DNA of 64,000 nt from Phycisphaeraceae bacterium (GTDB lineage: Bacteria; Planctomycetota; Phycisphaerae; Phycisphaerales; UBA1924), in NCBI GenBank assembly GCA_021297895.1, contig JAJTHN010000012.1, positions 30,229-94,228 of the forward strand, in the 5' to 3' direction. How positions within the stretch are numbered: the first letter of the stretch is position 1; each line of letters opens with the position of its first letter. Under the pieces are notes generated by a model. That model had not been told where the DNA came from. It was given only the letters and a program-made list of their open reading frames with translations, and did not search any database. Below, in pieces: positions 35,785 through 43,543 of the stretch. Position numbers and translations under genes: made by a program.

Positions 35785-35973
35785 ATGCCGACGAAGACGA
35801 TCAAGCGCACCAACACCCGCACCAACACCCGCACCACCAAGCGCACCACCAAGCGCACGACCTCCAAAGCCGGCAAGACGCGCAAGGCCCGCAAGACCAC
35901 GCTGAAGATCTCCGCCACCCGCAAGGCCACCCGCCGCACCACGACGACCGCCCGCGCCCGCAAGGCCGCCTGA
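35785..35973 (+). CDS. Small histone-H1-like basic protein
   Basis: A 62-residue protein starting MPTKTIKRTN and made almost entirely of Lys, Arg, Thr and Ala, with TNTRTNTRTTKRTTKRTTS repeats and a tail KARKTTLKISATRKATRRTT. It is strongly cationic with no hydrophobic core, resembling bacterial H1-type DNA-binding tails (Hc1-like) or other nucleoid-associated peptides. An AAGGA site lies eight bases upstream and a strong terminator follows, so it is a real, separately transcribed gene. Nucleic-acid binding is inferred from composition only. Confidence 0.75.
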   Translation: MPTKTIKRTNTRTNTRTTKRTTKRTTSKAGKTRKARKTTLKISATRKATRRTTTTARARKAA

Positions 35974-36010
35974 TCATCGCACCCTCGCGGTGCAGTCAAC
36001 GGTAAAGAAG

Positions 36011-36049
36011 GCCCCGTCATCCGCCACCTCGCGGCTGGCGGGGTTTTTT
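36011..36049 (+). terminator. Rho-independent terminator after the basic protein gene
   Basis: A GC-rich stem region (CCCCG...CGGGG with inner CCGCCA/TGGCGG) is followed by six T at 36044-36049, about 40 bases after the stop codon. It is oriented for the plus-strand gene. Confidence 0.8.
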
Positions 36050-36079
36050 CTTGGCCGACCTTCCGCGCCGGTCGCGCGG

Positions 36080-36118
36080 AAATGAAACCGGCCCGCCCCA
36101 TGTCAAGGGCGGGCCGGG
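36080..36118 (-). terminator. Terminator of the 945-residue secreted protein gene
   Basis: An 11-bp stem (CCGGCCCGCCC at 36088-36098 and 36107-36117) with an 8-base loop; on the minus strand the stem is followed by TTTCATTT. It lies about 35 bases after the stop. Confidence 0.75.
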
Positions 36119-36151
36119 AGGATGTTCGGGATGAGAGCGTCGCGATCCCGT

Positions 36152-38989
36152 TTACGGGCACGGCGTGAAGAAGGCCTGGAAGAAGAGCCCGAAGTCGCCG
36201 TTGTCCACCACACCGTCGGCACCCGGATCGCCGTCGGTGTTGGCGATGTCGGCCAGGAGGTGGAGCGGGTCACTCGGGTCGCTGAAGAAAGCCTGGAAGA
36301 ACAGGCCGAAGTCGCCGTTGTCGACCACGCCGTCGAAGCCCGGGTCGCCATCGGTGTTGGCGATATCGGCGTTGTTGCAGGGCTGGCCCTGAGCCGGCGT
36401 GACAACGAGCGTGACCCACTTGATCTCGTACGGCGTGAGCTTGTTCAGCAGCGCGAACTGTGTGCCGCCCGACCAGTTCAGCCGCACCGAGACCGGAACG
36501 CTCGTATCCGCGCTGGAGTTGAACGCGATGTTGGCAAAGTCCGCCAGCTCGCCCAGCTGCCACCCATCGTCGGTCGGCGCGGGAATGTTGTTGCCCGTCC
36601 GGTAGTCGCCCACGCCGATGTAGTACGTGCCCGGTCCGAACGTGCGGGTCAGCGTGCTGGTCCCGTTGAACGGATCCGCCGGGTCGTCGTCATTGACAAA
36701 GCCGGCGATCGCGTTGAAGTTCGAGTCGTACACGAGCAGGCCCGTGTCCGTGTTCTGCGGCGTGTTCTGCCCGTTGGTCGTCAGCGTCAGCTCGCCCGCC
36801 GGAACGCTCGCAAACGGCGTCGTCGGCGTGACGGTCTCGGTGCTCATCAGCAGCGAGTACGGTGCGATGTTCTCCGCGCCAAGACCCGCGATGGCCAGGT
36901 ACATGTCCCGCTGGCCGGTGCCCAGGCCGTACCACTGCACGAAGTCCCGCGGCGTTGTCCCGCTGAGCGAGAACTGAATCCCAAAGTCGCTGCCCACCGC
37001 CGGCTCGCCGCCGCTCTGGAACAACCCACGCAGCGACATGCCGTGCAGCCCGGTGGGCGTTTCGATCGCGACGCGGTACCGCGTGATGCCCGGGGTCTGC
37101 GGTGCGCTGAGCAGGAAGTAGTCCGGGCTCAGCAGATCGCAGCCGAAGCGGTCATCGCCCGCCGACACGCCCGCGATGCGGTTGCCGGACATAAAGGCGA
37201 CCGGTGTCGCCTGGGCCTTGGAGTTGTTGGGCTCGATCTCGTTGGTGGTCCCGAGCGGGGCGGGGGTCGGCGGAATCACGCTGGCCGCCGGCTGGAAGCT
37301 CGTCCGGATCTGGTACAGATCCGCGCCGGGGATCACGTTGGCGTTGTTGAACGTGCTCACCGCGAGGAAGTAGGTCTGGCCCGACTGCAGCGCCACGCTG
37401 AGTCGGCTGCGCGAGCCGCAGGCGTCGTCATCGATGCCCTCCTGCTGGAGCGCACCGCAGATGCCGCTGTAGATGCTCAGGATCGTGTCGCCGACGGTCG
37501 TGCCGGTCGTCGCCGAGCAGGTCTCGAAGGTGTACACGCCGCATTCCGAAGGCGTGATGCTGTAGAACAGCACGCGATTGGCGATCGCCAGCCCGGGGAG
37601 CGCGGGCGAGGGCGACGGCCGCGCCACGCTCGTGCTCTGCGGCGTGGTCAGACTGGGGAGCGGACCGAAGCTCGCCAGGTCGATCGCACCGAAGCAGTCG
37701 GCGTTGGGCGTGATGACCGTCAGTTGCACGTTGGCCGTGCCCACGCGGTTGGGCGCGACGCTCTCGGTCACGCGCACGGGGATCGTGTACGTGCCCGGCG
37801 CCGCCGAGGGGATCGCGACAGCGGGGGCCGTGAAACTCAGGTTCCCGCCGTTGTCGTTGAGCGTCACGATGCCGCCGCCGATGGACGTGAAGTCCGCGGT
37901 GACAACGTGATTGCCAAGTGTCGAGGGGTTCGCGCCGGCGACGACCGTCGCGTTGATCGCGAAGAACTCGCCCGGGCTGCCGTTGTTGGGCGTGAAGCTC
38001 GCCGTGATCGTCGGGTTGGTCGGGATGACGTTCGGGGCAACCGTGAACCGGAAGAACGCGACATCGAACGGCGAGTTGGTCGCCTGCGTCGCCGAAACCG
38101 AGTTCAACTGCGTGGTGAAGGTCACGCCGAAGGTCCGCGCCGCGCTCAAGCTGTTGTCGCTCAGAACAATGTTGGGAAAGTCCGCGCGGTTGGAGCCGAA
38201 GTTCTCGTCCGCCGCGGCGGCCTGATCGTTCCGGAGGAACTCGCGGCTCATCACGACGTAGTACGTGCCGGGTGTGAAGATGCGCGTCAGCGTCGCCGCG
38301 GGCGTGATCGCCGGCACGGGGTCGTTGTTGCCAAAGCCCGGGATCGGGTTGAAGTTCGCGTCATAGATCCACATGTCGGTGAACGGCGTGCCGGTCGCCA
38401 GACTCGTCGTGATCGTAATCTGGCCCTCGGGCACGCTCGTGGTGACGACCGTGGGCGTGACGGCCTGGCGCGTCAGCGTGCCGACATACGCCCCGCTGTT
38501 GCCGCCGAGCGCCGTCGCCGCGACGTACAGCTCCTCCTGCTTGCCGAAGCCGTACCACTGCAGCAGTCGCGTGCCAGTGGTCGAATCGTTGAACGAGCCC
38601 TGAAGCGTCGCGTCGCTCGACGGATTGATCACACCGGGCTCACCGTTGCCGGACGTCTGCGACAGGCCCCGCGCCTGATACGTGAGATTCGTCGGCGAGA
38701 AGTTCAGGCGATAGCGGTAGATGCCGAGCGGCTGCGCAACGGTCTTGATGCGGAAGTAGTCCGCCGAGCCCGCACCGGGCGTCGTGGTCGAGTTCCCGCT
38801 GGTCGCCCCGCTGATCGTGTCGCCCGGGGCCATCGTCACGAAGTTGGCCTGCGACTTGTTGTCGTTGGGCTCAACTTCGGGGAAGTTCGCCGCGTTGGCC
38901 GCGCCCGCGGCGAGCATCACGCCCATACCGACAACGGCTCGGGCCATGAGCAAACGGGCGATGGGACGTTCGGAAGCACTTGGGTTCAC
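36152..38989 (-). CDS. Large secreted protein with duplicated domain and dockerin-like repeats
   Basis: A 945-residue protein with a signal peptide (MARAVVGMGVMLAAGAANAANF). It has an internal duplication of about 300 residues: EVEPNDNKSQANFV...YFRIKT...LLQWYGFGKQEELYVAATAL...YDANFNPIPGFGNND is repeated later as EIEPNNSKAQATPV...YFLLSA...FVQWYGLGTGQRDMYLAIAG...YDSNFNAIAGFVNDD. The EPN start is typical of pre-peptidase (PPC-like) beta modules. Two C-terminal repeats (ADIANTDGDPG.DGVVDNGD) resemble dockerin calcium loops. Probably surface-attached or extracellular. Confidence 0.85.
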   Translation of the reverse strand: MNPSASERPIARLLMARAVVGMGVMLAAGAANAANFPEVEPNDNKSQANFVTMAPGDTISGATSGNSTTTPGAGSADYFRIKTVAQPLGIYRYRLNFSPTNLTYQARGLSQTSGNGEPGVINPSSDATLQGSFNDSTTGTRLLQWYGFGKQEELYVAATALGGNSGAYVGTLTRQAVTPTVVTTSVPEGQITITTSLATGTPFTDMWIYDANFNPIPGFGNNDPVPAITPAATLTRIFTPGTYYVVMSREFLRNDQAAAADENFGSNRADFPNIVLSDNSLSAARTFGVTFTTQLNSVSATQATNSPFDVAFFRFTVAPNVIPTNPTITASFTPNNGSPGEFFAINATVVAGANPSTLGNHVVTADFTSIGGGIVTLNDNGGNLSFTAPAVAIPSAAPGTYTIPVRVTESVAPNRVGTANVQLTVITPNADCFGAIDLASFGPLPSLTTPQSTSVARPSPSPALPGLAIANRVLFYSITPSECGVYTFETCSATTGTTVGDTILSIYSGICGALQQEGIDDDACGSRSRLSVALQSGQTYFLAVSTFNNANVIPGADLYQIRTSFQPAASVIPPTPAPLGTTNEIEPNNSKAQATPVAFMSGNRIAGVSAGDDRFGCDLLSPDYFLLSAPQTPGITRYRVAIETPTGLHGMSLRGLFQSGGEPAVGSDFGIQFSLSGTTPRDFVQWYGLGTGQRDMYLAIAGLGAENIAPYSLLMSTETVTPTTPFASVPAGELTLTTNGQNTPQNTDTGLLVYDSNFNAIAGFVNDDDPADPFNGTSTLTRTFGPGTYYIGVGDYRTGNNIPAPTDDGWQLGELADFANIAFNSSADTSVPVSVRLNWSGGTQFALLNKLTPYEIKWVTLVVTPAQGQPCNNADIANTDGDPGFDGVVDNGDFGLFFQAFFSDPSDPLHLLADIANTDGDPGADGVVDNGDFGLFFQAFFTPCP
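36167..36370 (-). repeat. Two near-identical 87-base repeats coding calcium-loop units
   Basis: Copies at 36167-36253 and 36284-36370 each encode 29 residues, starting ADIANTDGDPG and ending NGDFGLFFQAFF. They differ at only a few bases, so the duplication is recent or conserved by selection. Confidence 0.85.
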
Positions 38990-39378
38990 AGGATTCTCCG
39001 GGAAAGGTCCGAGCAGAATTCCGGCCCGGCAGGCTCAATCAGCAGCCCACCACGCCGATACCGATGCCCCGGGCCGGCACTCGGGCTCACGGTGAGCCGA
39101 AATGCGACCACGCGGGCGGTCCCCACGAGCATGTTGTGGCGCAGCGTCACGAGGAACAGCGTTCGCACCGGCGCGCTTCGACCGGCCTTAGCGACAGGCT
39201 CTCGCCCACCGTCGTAACCGATCACCCGACTTTACGTCACGCCACTTCGTCGGTATACACCAACTGATCCATATCCCCGAAGTTCCTGAGAATGAGCGGG
39301 CCGAGAAGTGGGGGATTTAGCCCACTTTCACACCCATTCTGGGTGTCCAATCGAACCCGAGGGGTGCCCGCGATTCAG
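38990..39378. other. Intergenic region with tandem hairpins
   Basis: About 389 bases hold no credible gene. They include a GGCTCAC-G-GTGAGCC palindrome near 39088 and, at the right end, two adjacent hairpins described separately. The promoter of the large secreted protein gene must be near the left end but is not recognisable. Confidence 0.35.
39306..39346. repeat. Two adjacent short hairpins
   Basis: Stem 1 is AAGTGGG (39306-39312) with CCCACTT (39321-39327) around an 8-base loop. Stem 2 is ACACCCA (39330-39336) with TGGGTGT (39340-39346) around TTC. They lie just downstream of the aminotransferase gene (minus strand) and may form its 3' end. Confidence 0.5.
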
Positions 39379-40587
39379 TCAACCGGCCAGGCGAGCCAGT
39401 GCCGCGAGCCGTTCGACGGCGGCGGAAATCGTCTCCCGCCGCTTGCAGAAGGCCAGGCGCACGAGATTCGCGCCGAGTTCCGGCCGTGAGAAGAACACGC
39501 TGGGCGGGATCAGCGCGATGCCCGCACGCTCGACCGCGAACTGGCAGAACGCGCGATCGTCGTTCAGGCCGAGCCGGCGGCTCAGTGCGATGTGGTCGGC
39601 CATGATGAAGTACGTCCCGTCCGGCGCGTACGGCGTCATGCCCGCGTTTCGCAGCGCATCCATCATCACCGCGCGGTTCTCGGCAAAGAGCGACACCAGG
39701 TCCGCCACGCACTCCTGCTCGCGCTCAAGGGCCCGAACCGCCGCGTGCTGCAGGGGCGTCGCGACGGCGAAGGTCAGGAACTGGTGCGCCGCACGCACGC
39801 CGGCGATCAGTTCGGCGCTGCCGATGGCCCAGCCGATTTTCCAGCCGGTGTACGAGAAGGTCTTGCCGAGGCTCGACAGCGTGATCGTCCGGTCGCGCAT
39901 CCCGTCGAACGACGCGAGATGAAGGTGCGGGTGCGTGCCGGGGGAGAACAGCAGACGCTCGTAGACCTCATCGGTGATCGCGACCGCATCGTGCTTCTGG
40001 CAGAGCGTCGCGATCAGCGACAGTTCCTCGCGCGTGAAGACCTTGCCCGTCGGGTTGTGCGGCGTGTTCACGAGCACCGCGCGCGTCCGGTCGCTGAAGG
40101 CCCCGCGCAGCTCCGCCTCGTCGAACGCGAATCGTCCGTCGCTCTGAGGCCGCAGAGCGACGAACTTCGCCACGCAGCCGCTCATCGCCACCACGGCGCG
40201 GTAACTGTCGTAGAACGGCTCGAAGAGCACGACCTCGTCGCCCGGGTTGCAGATCCCCATGATCGTCGCGGCGATCGCCTCCGTGCAGCCGCTGGTCACA
40301 ACAACCTGCGTGTCCGGATTCACCGCCAGCCCCGAGTCGCGCTCGAAGCGCCGCGCGATCGCCCCGCGCAGCCCGGGCAGGCCCGGCATGGGCGCGTACT
40401 GGTTGTGCTGGGTCTCCATCGCCTCCATCGCGGCGAACTTGATGAACGCCGGTCCGTCAAAGTCCGGAAAGCCCTGCGCAAGGTTGATCGCGTTGTGCTC
40501 AACGGCGAGCCGGCTCATGGTCGCAAAGATCGTCGTGCCGAAGGGCGCGAGATGCTCGGCGATTCCCGATCGTTTCGGTGCGCTCAT
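39379..40587 (-). CDS. PLP-dependent class I/II aminotransferase (methionine/kynurenine type)
   Basis: A 402-residue protein with NAINLAQGFPDFDGP at the N-terminus, VVVTSGCTEAIAATIMGI, NTPHNPTGKVFT, DEVYERLLF and the PLP-lysine block LSSLGKTFSYTGWKIGWAIG (Lys near 242). C-terminal RFxR-like ANLVRLAFCKR binds the substrate carboxylate. The pattern is that of the YbdL/kynurenine aminotransferase group, acting on methionine or aromatic amino acids. Substrate not provable here. Confidence 0.94.
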   Translation of the reverse strand: MSAPKRSGIAEHLAPFGTTIFATMSRLAVEHNAINLAQGFPDFDGPAFIKFAAMEAMETQHNQYAPMPGLPGLRGAIARRFERDSGLAVNPDTQVVVTSGCTEAIAATIMGICNPGDEVVLFEPFYDSYRAVVAMSGCVAKFVALRPQSDGRFAFDEAELRGAFSDRTRAVLVNTPHNPTGKVFTREELSLIATLCQKHDAVAITDEVYERLLFSPGTHPHLHLASFDGMRDRTITLSSLGKTFSYTGWKIGWAIGSAELIAGVRAAHQFLTFAVATPLQHAAVRALEREQECVADLVSLFAENRAVMMDALRNAGMTPYAPDGTYFIMADHIALSRRLGLNDDRAFCQFAVERAGIALIPPSVFFSRPELGANLVRLAFCKRRETISAAVERLAALARLAG

Positions 40588-40633
40588 GAGTCGTCTCCGG
40601 TGTCGGCGCGTGCTCGCGCCGGCGAGTGGCCTG

Positions 40634-41608
40634 TTACGAGTAGACCTCCATGAAGATCCTTCGGGACAGGTGGATGCTCTTGTGCAGCATCGAGCGGTCC
40701 CAGGTCTTCACATCCGCCGCGGGCGGATCGGTCCGCAGGTACTGCTCGCGCTCCGCTCCGCTGAGTTGCGTGGCGATCTGAGCGAGAATGCCCAGTTCCA
40801 TCCCCGCGATGCCGCAGATGTACACGAGCGTCCTCGGTCCGGCGAGCATCGGCATGAGCACGTCCGAGTCGGTGCGCAGGCGGTCCTGCACGTACAACCT
40901 GCCGTGCGTCCCGTTGGGCTCGCGGCTGATCGCCGGAAGATACCGGAAGTTCGGGTGCTTGCGGCCAAGTTCCCTGAAGAAGCCGTCGTAAAGCAGGTCC
41001 GATGAGTACGGCGAGCCCATGATCAGCGCGATCTTCGCCGCGGGGTTCTCCTTCAGCAGATCGATGATCATCCCGCGGAACGGAGCGATGCCCGTGCCGG
41101 TGGCGAAGAAGACATAGTCATGGTCCTGCGCGTTGGCGGGCAGCACGAACTTCTTGCCCGCCGGACCGGTGATCTGGATCTTGTCGCCGGGCTGCAGGTC
41201 GCAGAGGTAGTTCGAGCACACGCCCAGAAACAGGCGATGATGATCGTGGTGTTCATCGATCGTCCGCTTGACGGTCGTGGCCAGGATCGTGCCCTTGCCG
41301 TCTTCACCCGCGCTCGGAGAGGCCAGCGAGTAAAGCCGCAGTTTGTGCGGCTTGCCGTTCGCGTCGACGCCCGGCGGGATCACGCCGATGCTCTGACCCG
41401 GGATGCACTTGCCGGCCAGGTCGGTCCCGGACACATCGAACTCGATGTGCCGAACGAACCCCGCGGCCTTCTTGCTCGCGGTGCAGATCTCGGTCTTGGT
41501 GATCGTCGCCATACCCGGCGCGGTGGGCTTGTACAGGTGCATCACCGCCTCGCGGAGCACGGGCCCGACGGCGGCAGGAGAACCGGCAACAGTGTCGTGT
41601 GCGCTCAT
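40634..41608 (-). CDS. Plant-type ferredoxin-NADP(+) reductase
   Basis: A 324-residue protein. FAD-binding segment KLRLYSLASPSAG (compare RLYSIAS of plant enzymes) and LGVCSNYLCDLQPGD, which matches the plant-type FNR region very closely. NADP side: GTGIAPFRGM and LIMGSPYSSDLLYDGF, CGIAGMELG. The C-terminus ends FMEVYS; plant FNRs end in a Tyr that stacks on FAD, so the extra Ser is notable. It transfers electrons between ferredoxin or flavodoxin and NADP(H). No ferredoxin gene is adjacent. Confidence 0.92.
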   Translation of the reverse strand: MSAHDTVAGSPAAVGPVLREAVMHLYKPTAPGMATITKTEICTASKKAAGFVRHIEFDVSGTDLAGKCIPGQSIGVIPPGVDANGKPHKLRLYSLASPSAGEDGKGTILATTVKRTIDEHHDHHRLFLGVCSNYLCDLQPGDKIQITGPAGKKFVLPANAQDHDYVFFATGTGIAPFRGMIIDLLKENPAAKIALIMGSPYSSDLLYDGFFRELGRKHPNFRYLPAISREPNGTHGRLYVQDRLRTDSDVLMPMLAGPRTLVYICGIAGMELGILAQIATQLSGAEREQYLRTDPPAADVKTWDRSMLHKSIHLSRRIFMEVYS

Positions 41609-41694
41609 GGGTGGATCGTCACCCCTCTGGCCCGAAGGTCAAGTGCCAAGCCCTCACGACAAGCGACATCCGCGCGTCTACCATGGTCCTTCAG

Positions 41695-41769
41695 GGCCCC
41701 GTCGTCCAGCCTGGCCCAGGACGCGACCCTTTCAAGGTCGAGACACGGGTTCGAATCCCGTCGGGGTCA
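41695..41769 (+). tRNA. tRNA-Glu (anticodon UUC)
   Basis: A complete cloverleaf of 75 bases. The acceptor GGCCCCG pairs with CGGGGTC, the anticodon stem CGACC/GGTCG encloses CTTTCAA, and the T arm ACGGG-TTCGAAT-CCCGT is standard. The anticodon TTC reads Glu. The 3' CCA is not encoded. Confidence 0.96.
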
Positions 41770-41837
41770 TTTCGGTTCCGCGCGACGCTCCCGCAGCTCT
41801 GGAGCCGTGCGCGCCGCCAGTCCGGAGCGCGTCGCGC

Positions 41838-43163
41838 GTGCAGCAGAACCCTCCTCAGCCCGCCGCGGTCAAGTTCATCTTTCTGACCCTCCTGCTCGAC
41901 GTCATCGGCTTCGGGCTGCTCATTCCCGTTGCGCCCACGATCGTCAAAAACCTACTCGATATCGCCCCCGCCGACACCGCGGCGGCCGCGGCGGCCGCGA
42001 CGGACCCGGGCCTTCTCGGCGCGCTGGCCGGCGACAAACTCACCGGCACCGCCGCGTACGCGTACGGCGCGCTGGTGGCCATGTACGCCCTCATGCAGTT
42101 CCTCTTCGCCCCGGTGCTCGGCGCGCTGAGCGACCGCTTCGGGCGTCGCCCTGTGATCCTCATCTCGCTGGCCGGATCGGCGATCGACTACATCGCCATG
42201 GCCCTCTCGCCAACGCTCTGGTTCCTCTATCTGACCCGTGCCATCAACGGCATCAGCGGCGCAAACTTCGGCGCGTGCAACGCCTATGTCGCCGACGTCA
42301 CGCCACCCGAGAAGCGTGCCGCGGCTTTCGGCATGATCGGCGCGGCCTTCGGCATCGGCTTCATCATCGGTCCTGCCCTCGGCGGCCTGTTGGCCAGCAT
42401 CGACATCCACCTGCCCTTCTTCGTCGCCGCGGGCCTCACCGCGCTGAACTGGCTCTACGGCTACTTCGTCCTTCCCGAGAGTTTGCCGCCCGAACGCCGA
42501 CGTCCATTCACCCTCGCACGCGCCAATCCGCTGGGCAGCCTCGTTCGCCTGGCCCAGCGCCCGGTTGTCCTGAGCCTGGCCTACGCCCTGACGCTCTGGA
42601 ATCTGGCGATGTACGCCCTGCACGCGACGTGGGTGCTCTACACCGCGCACCGGTACAACTGGAGCCACTTCCAGATCGGCCTGTCGCTCACGTGTGTCGG
42701 GCTCGGCGCCGCCGTCGTGCAGGGCGGCCTGGTCCGCAAGATCGTCCCCGCCCTCGGCGAGACTCGCAGCATTCTGCTCGGCGGCTCGATCGCCACCCTC
42801 GCCTACGCCGGATACGGCCTGGCCACAGAGGGATGGATGATCTATGTCATCATTCTCTTCGCCAGCCTCGGCGGGATCGCCGGGCCGGCCCTGCAGTCGC
42901 TCATCACGCGCTCGGTCTCGCCGAGCGAACAGGGCGAGGTCCAGGGCAGCCTCACCAGCCTCGCGTCGCTGATGCAGATCTCCGGTCCGGTGATGGGCTC
43001 GATCATCTTCGCGTGGAGCATCGCCCCCGACCGTGGCGTCGATCTCCCCGGTGCATCGTTCATCGTCTGCGCGATCCTCGCCCTGCTCGGGACGCTCATC
43101 GCTTGGTCCAGCGCGGCGAAACTCCGCTCGGCCCCGGCCCCGGCCCCAGATTCTGCTCGCTGA
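41838..43163 (+). CDS. MFS transporter (TetA/TCR-like family)
   Basis: A 441-residue protein with multiple hydrophobic helices. The start is FIFLTLLLDVIGFGLLIPVAP. MFS motif A is ALSDRFGRRPVIL, and the TetA-group motif ITPPEKRAAAFGMIGAAFGIG appears as DVTPPEKRAAAFGM. The GTG at 41838 is chosen because the frame upstream runs into the tRNA gene. Such proteins are proton-coupled drug or metabolite exporters. Resistance to tetracycline cannot be claimed from sequence. Confidence 0.9.
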   Translation: MQQNPPQPAAVKFIFLTLLLDVIGFGLLIPVAPTIVKNLLDIAPADTAAAAAAATDPGLLGALAGDKLTGTAAYAYGALVAMYALMQFLFAPVLGALSDRFGRRPVILISLAGSAIDYIAMALSPTLWFLYLTRAINGISGANFGACNAYVADVTPPEKRAAAFGMIGAAFGIGFIIGPALGGLLASIDIHLPFFVAAGLTALNWLYGYFVLPESLPPERRRPFTLARANPLGSLVRLAQRPVVLSLAYALTLWNLAMYALHATWVLYTAHRYNWSHFQIGLSLTCVGLGAAVVQGGLVRKIVPALGETRSILLGGSIATLAYAGYGLATEGWMIYVIILFASLGGIAGPALQSLITRSVSPSEQGEVQGSLTSLASLMQISGPVMGSIIFAWSIAPDRGVDLPGASFIVCAILALLGTLIAWSSAAKLRSAPAPAPDSAR

Positions 43164-43164
43164 G

Positions 43165-43249
43165 TGGCCCCGGTGGGACTTGAACCCACACGCCCAGTTA
43201 CGGGCCGCGGATTTTAAGTCCGCTGCGTCTGCCATTTCGCCACGGGGCC
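43165..43249 (-). tRNA. tRNA-Leu (anticodon UAA)
   Basis: An 85-base class II tRNA on the minus strand. Acceptor GGCCCCG/CGGGGCC with discriminator A, anticodon arm GCGGA-CTTAAAA-TCCGC (anticodon TAA), a long variable arm, and T arm GTGGG-TTCAAGT-CCCAC. The 3' CCA is not encoded. Its left end lies directly after the MFS stop codon. Confidence 0.96.
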
Positions 43250-43543
43250 TGAACCAGCGATCGTACAGGCCCCGTCCACCCCTTCGCCCCGCGGCCCGAA
43301 GATCCCGAGCCGGTTGGCCGATGGATGCTGTCCACGGTTCATCCCCACATATAAGAAGAGATGTGTATTCGTGTTTCGTTTGGTGCTCGCACGATACACC
43401 GCGGCGGACCCTCGCTAAACTCCGCGTCCCGTGTGCATTCTGTGGACGGACCGACCGATACCCCCCCCCGCAGGCGAGGATCAGTCCGCGCATTGGCGGG
43501 TTCCACGGTGGGGAAGACGTGAGCGCTTGTCGAAGGGAGCCTG
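43250..43543. other. Intergenic region with C9 tract
   Basis: About 294 bases hold no gene. An AT-rich patch (CATATAAGAAGAG, near 43347) is a plausible promoter region, probably for the tRNA-Leu, and nine consecutive C lie at 43461-43469 upstream of the porin-like gene. Confidence 0.35.

Noticed and set aside
36167..36370. CRISPR-like direct repeats
   Set aside because: Only two copies, in frame, coding for calcium-loop units of a protein.
36122..39217. A 1031-residue plus-strand open frame rich in Arg, Val and Asp
   Set aside because: It is antisense to the large secreted protein, which has a signal peptide and internal repeats. No motif is seen in the antisense frame.
38986..39225. A 79-residue minus-strand frame upstream of the secreted protein
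   Set aside because: No ribosome-binding site or recognisable domain, and it overlaps the start of the secreted protein gene.
41838..43163. Tetracycline resistance gene
   Set aside because: The TetA-like MFS motifs are shared by many exporters; resistance cannot be assigned without closer identity.
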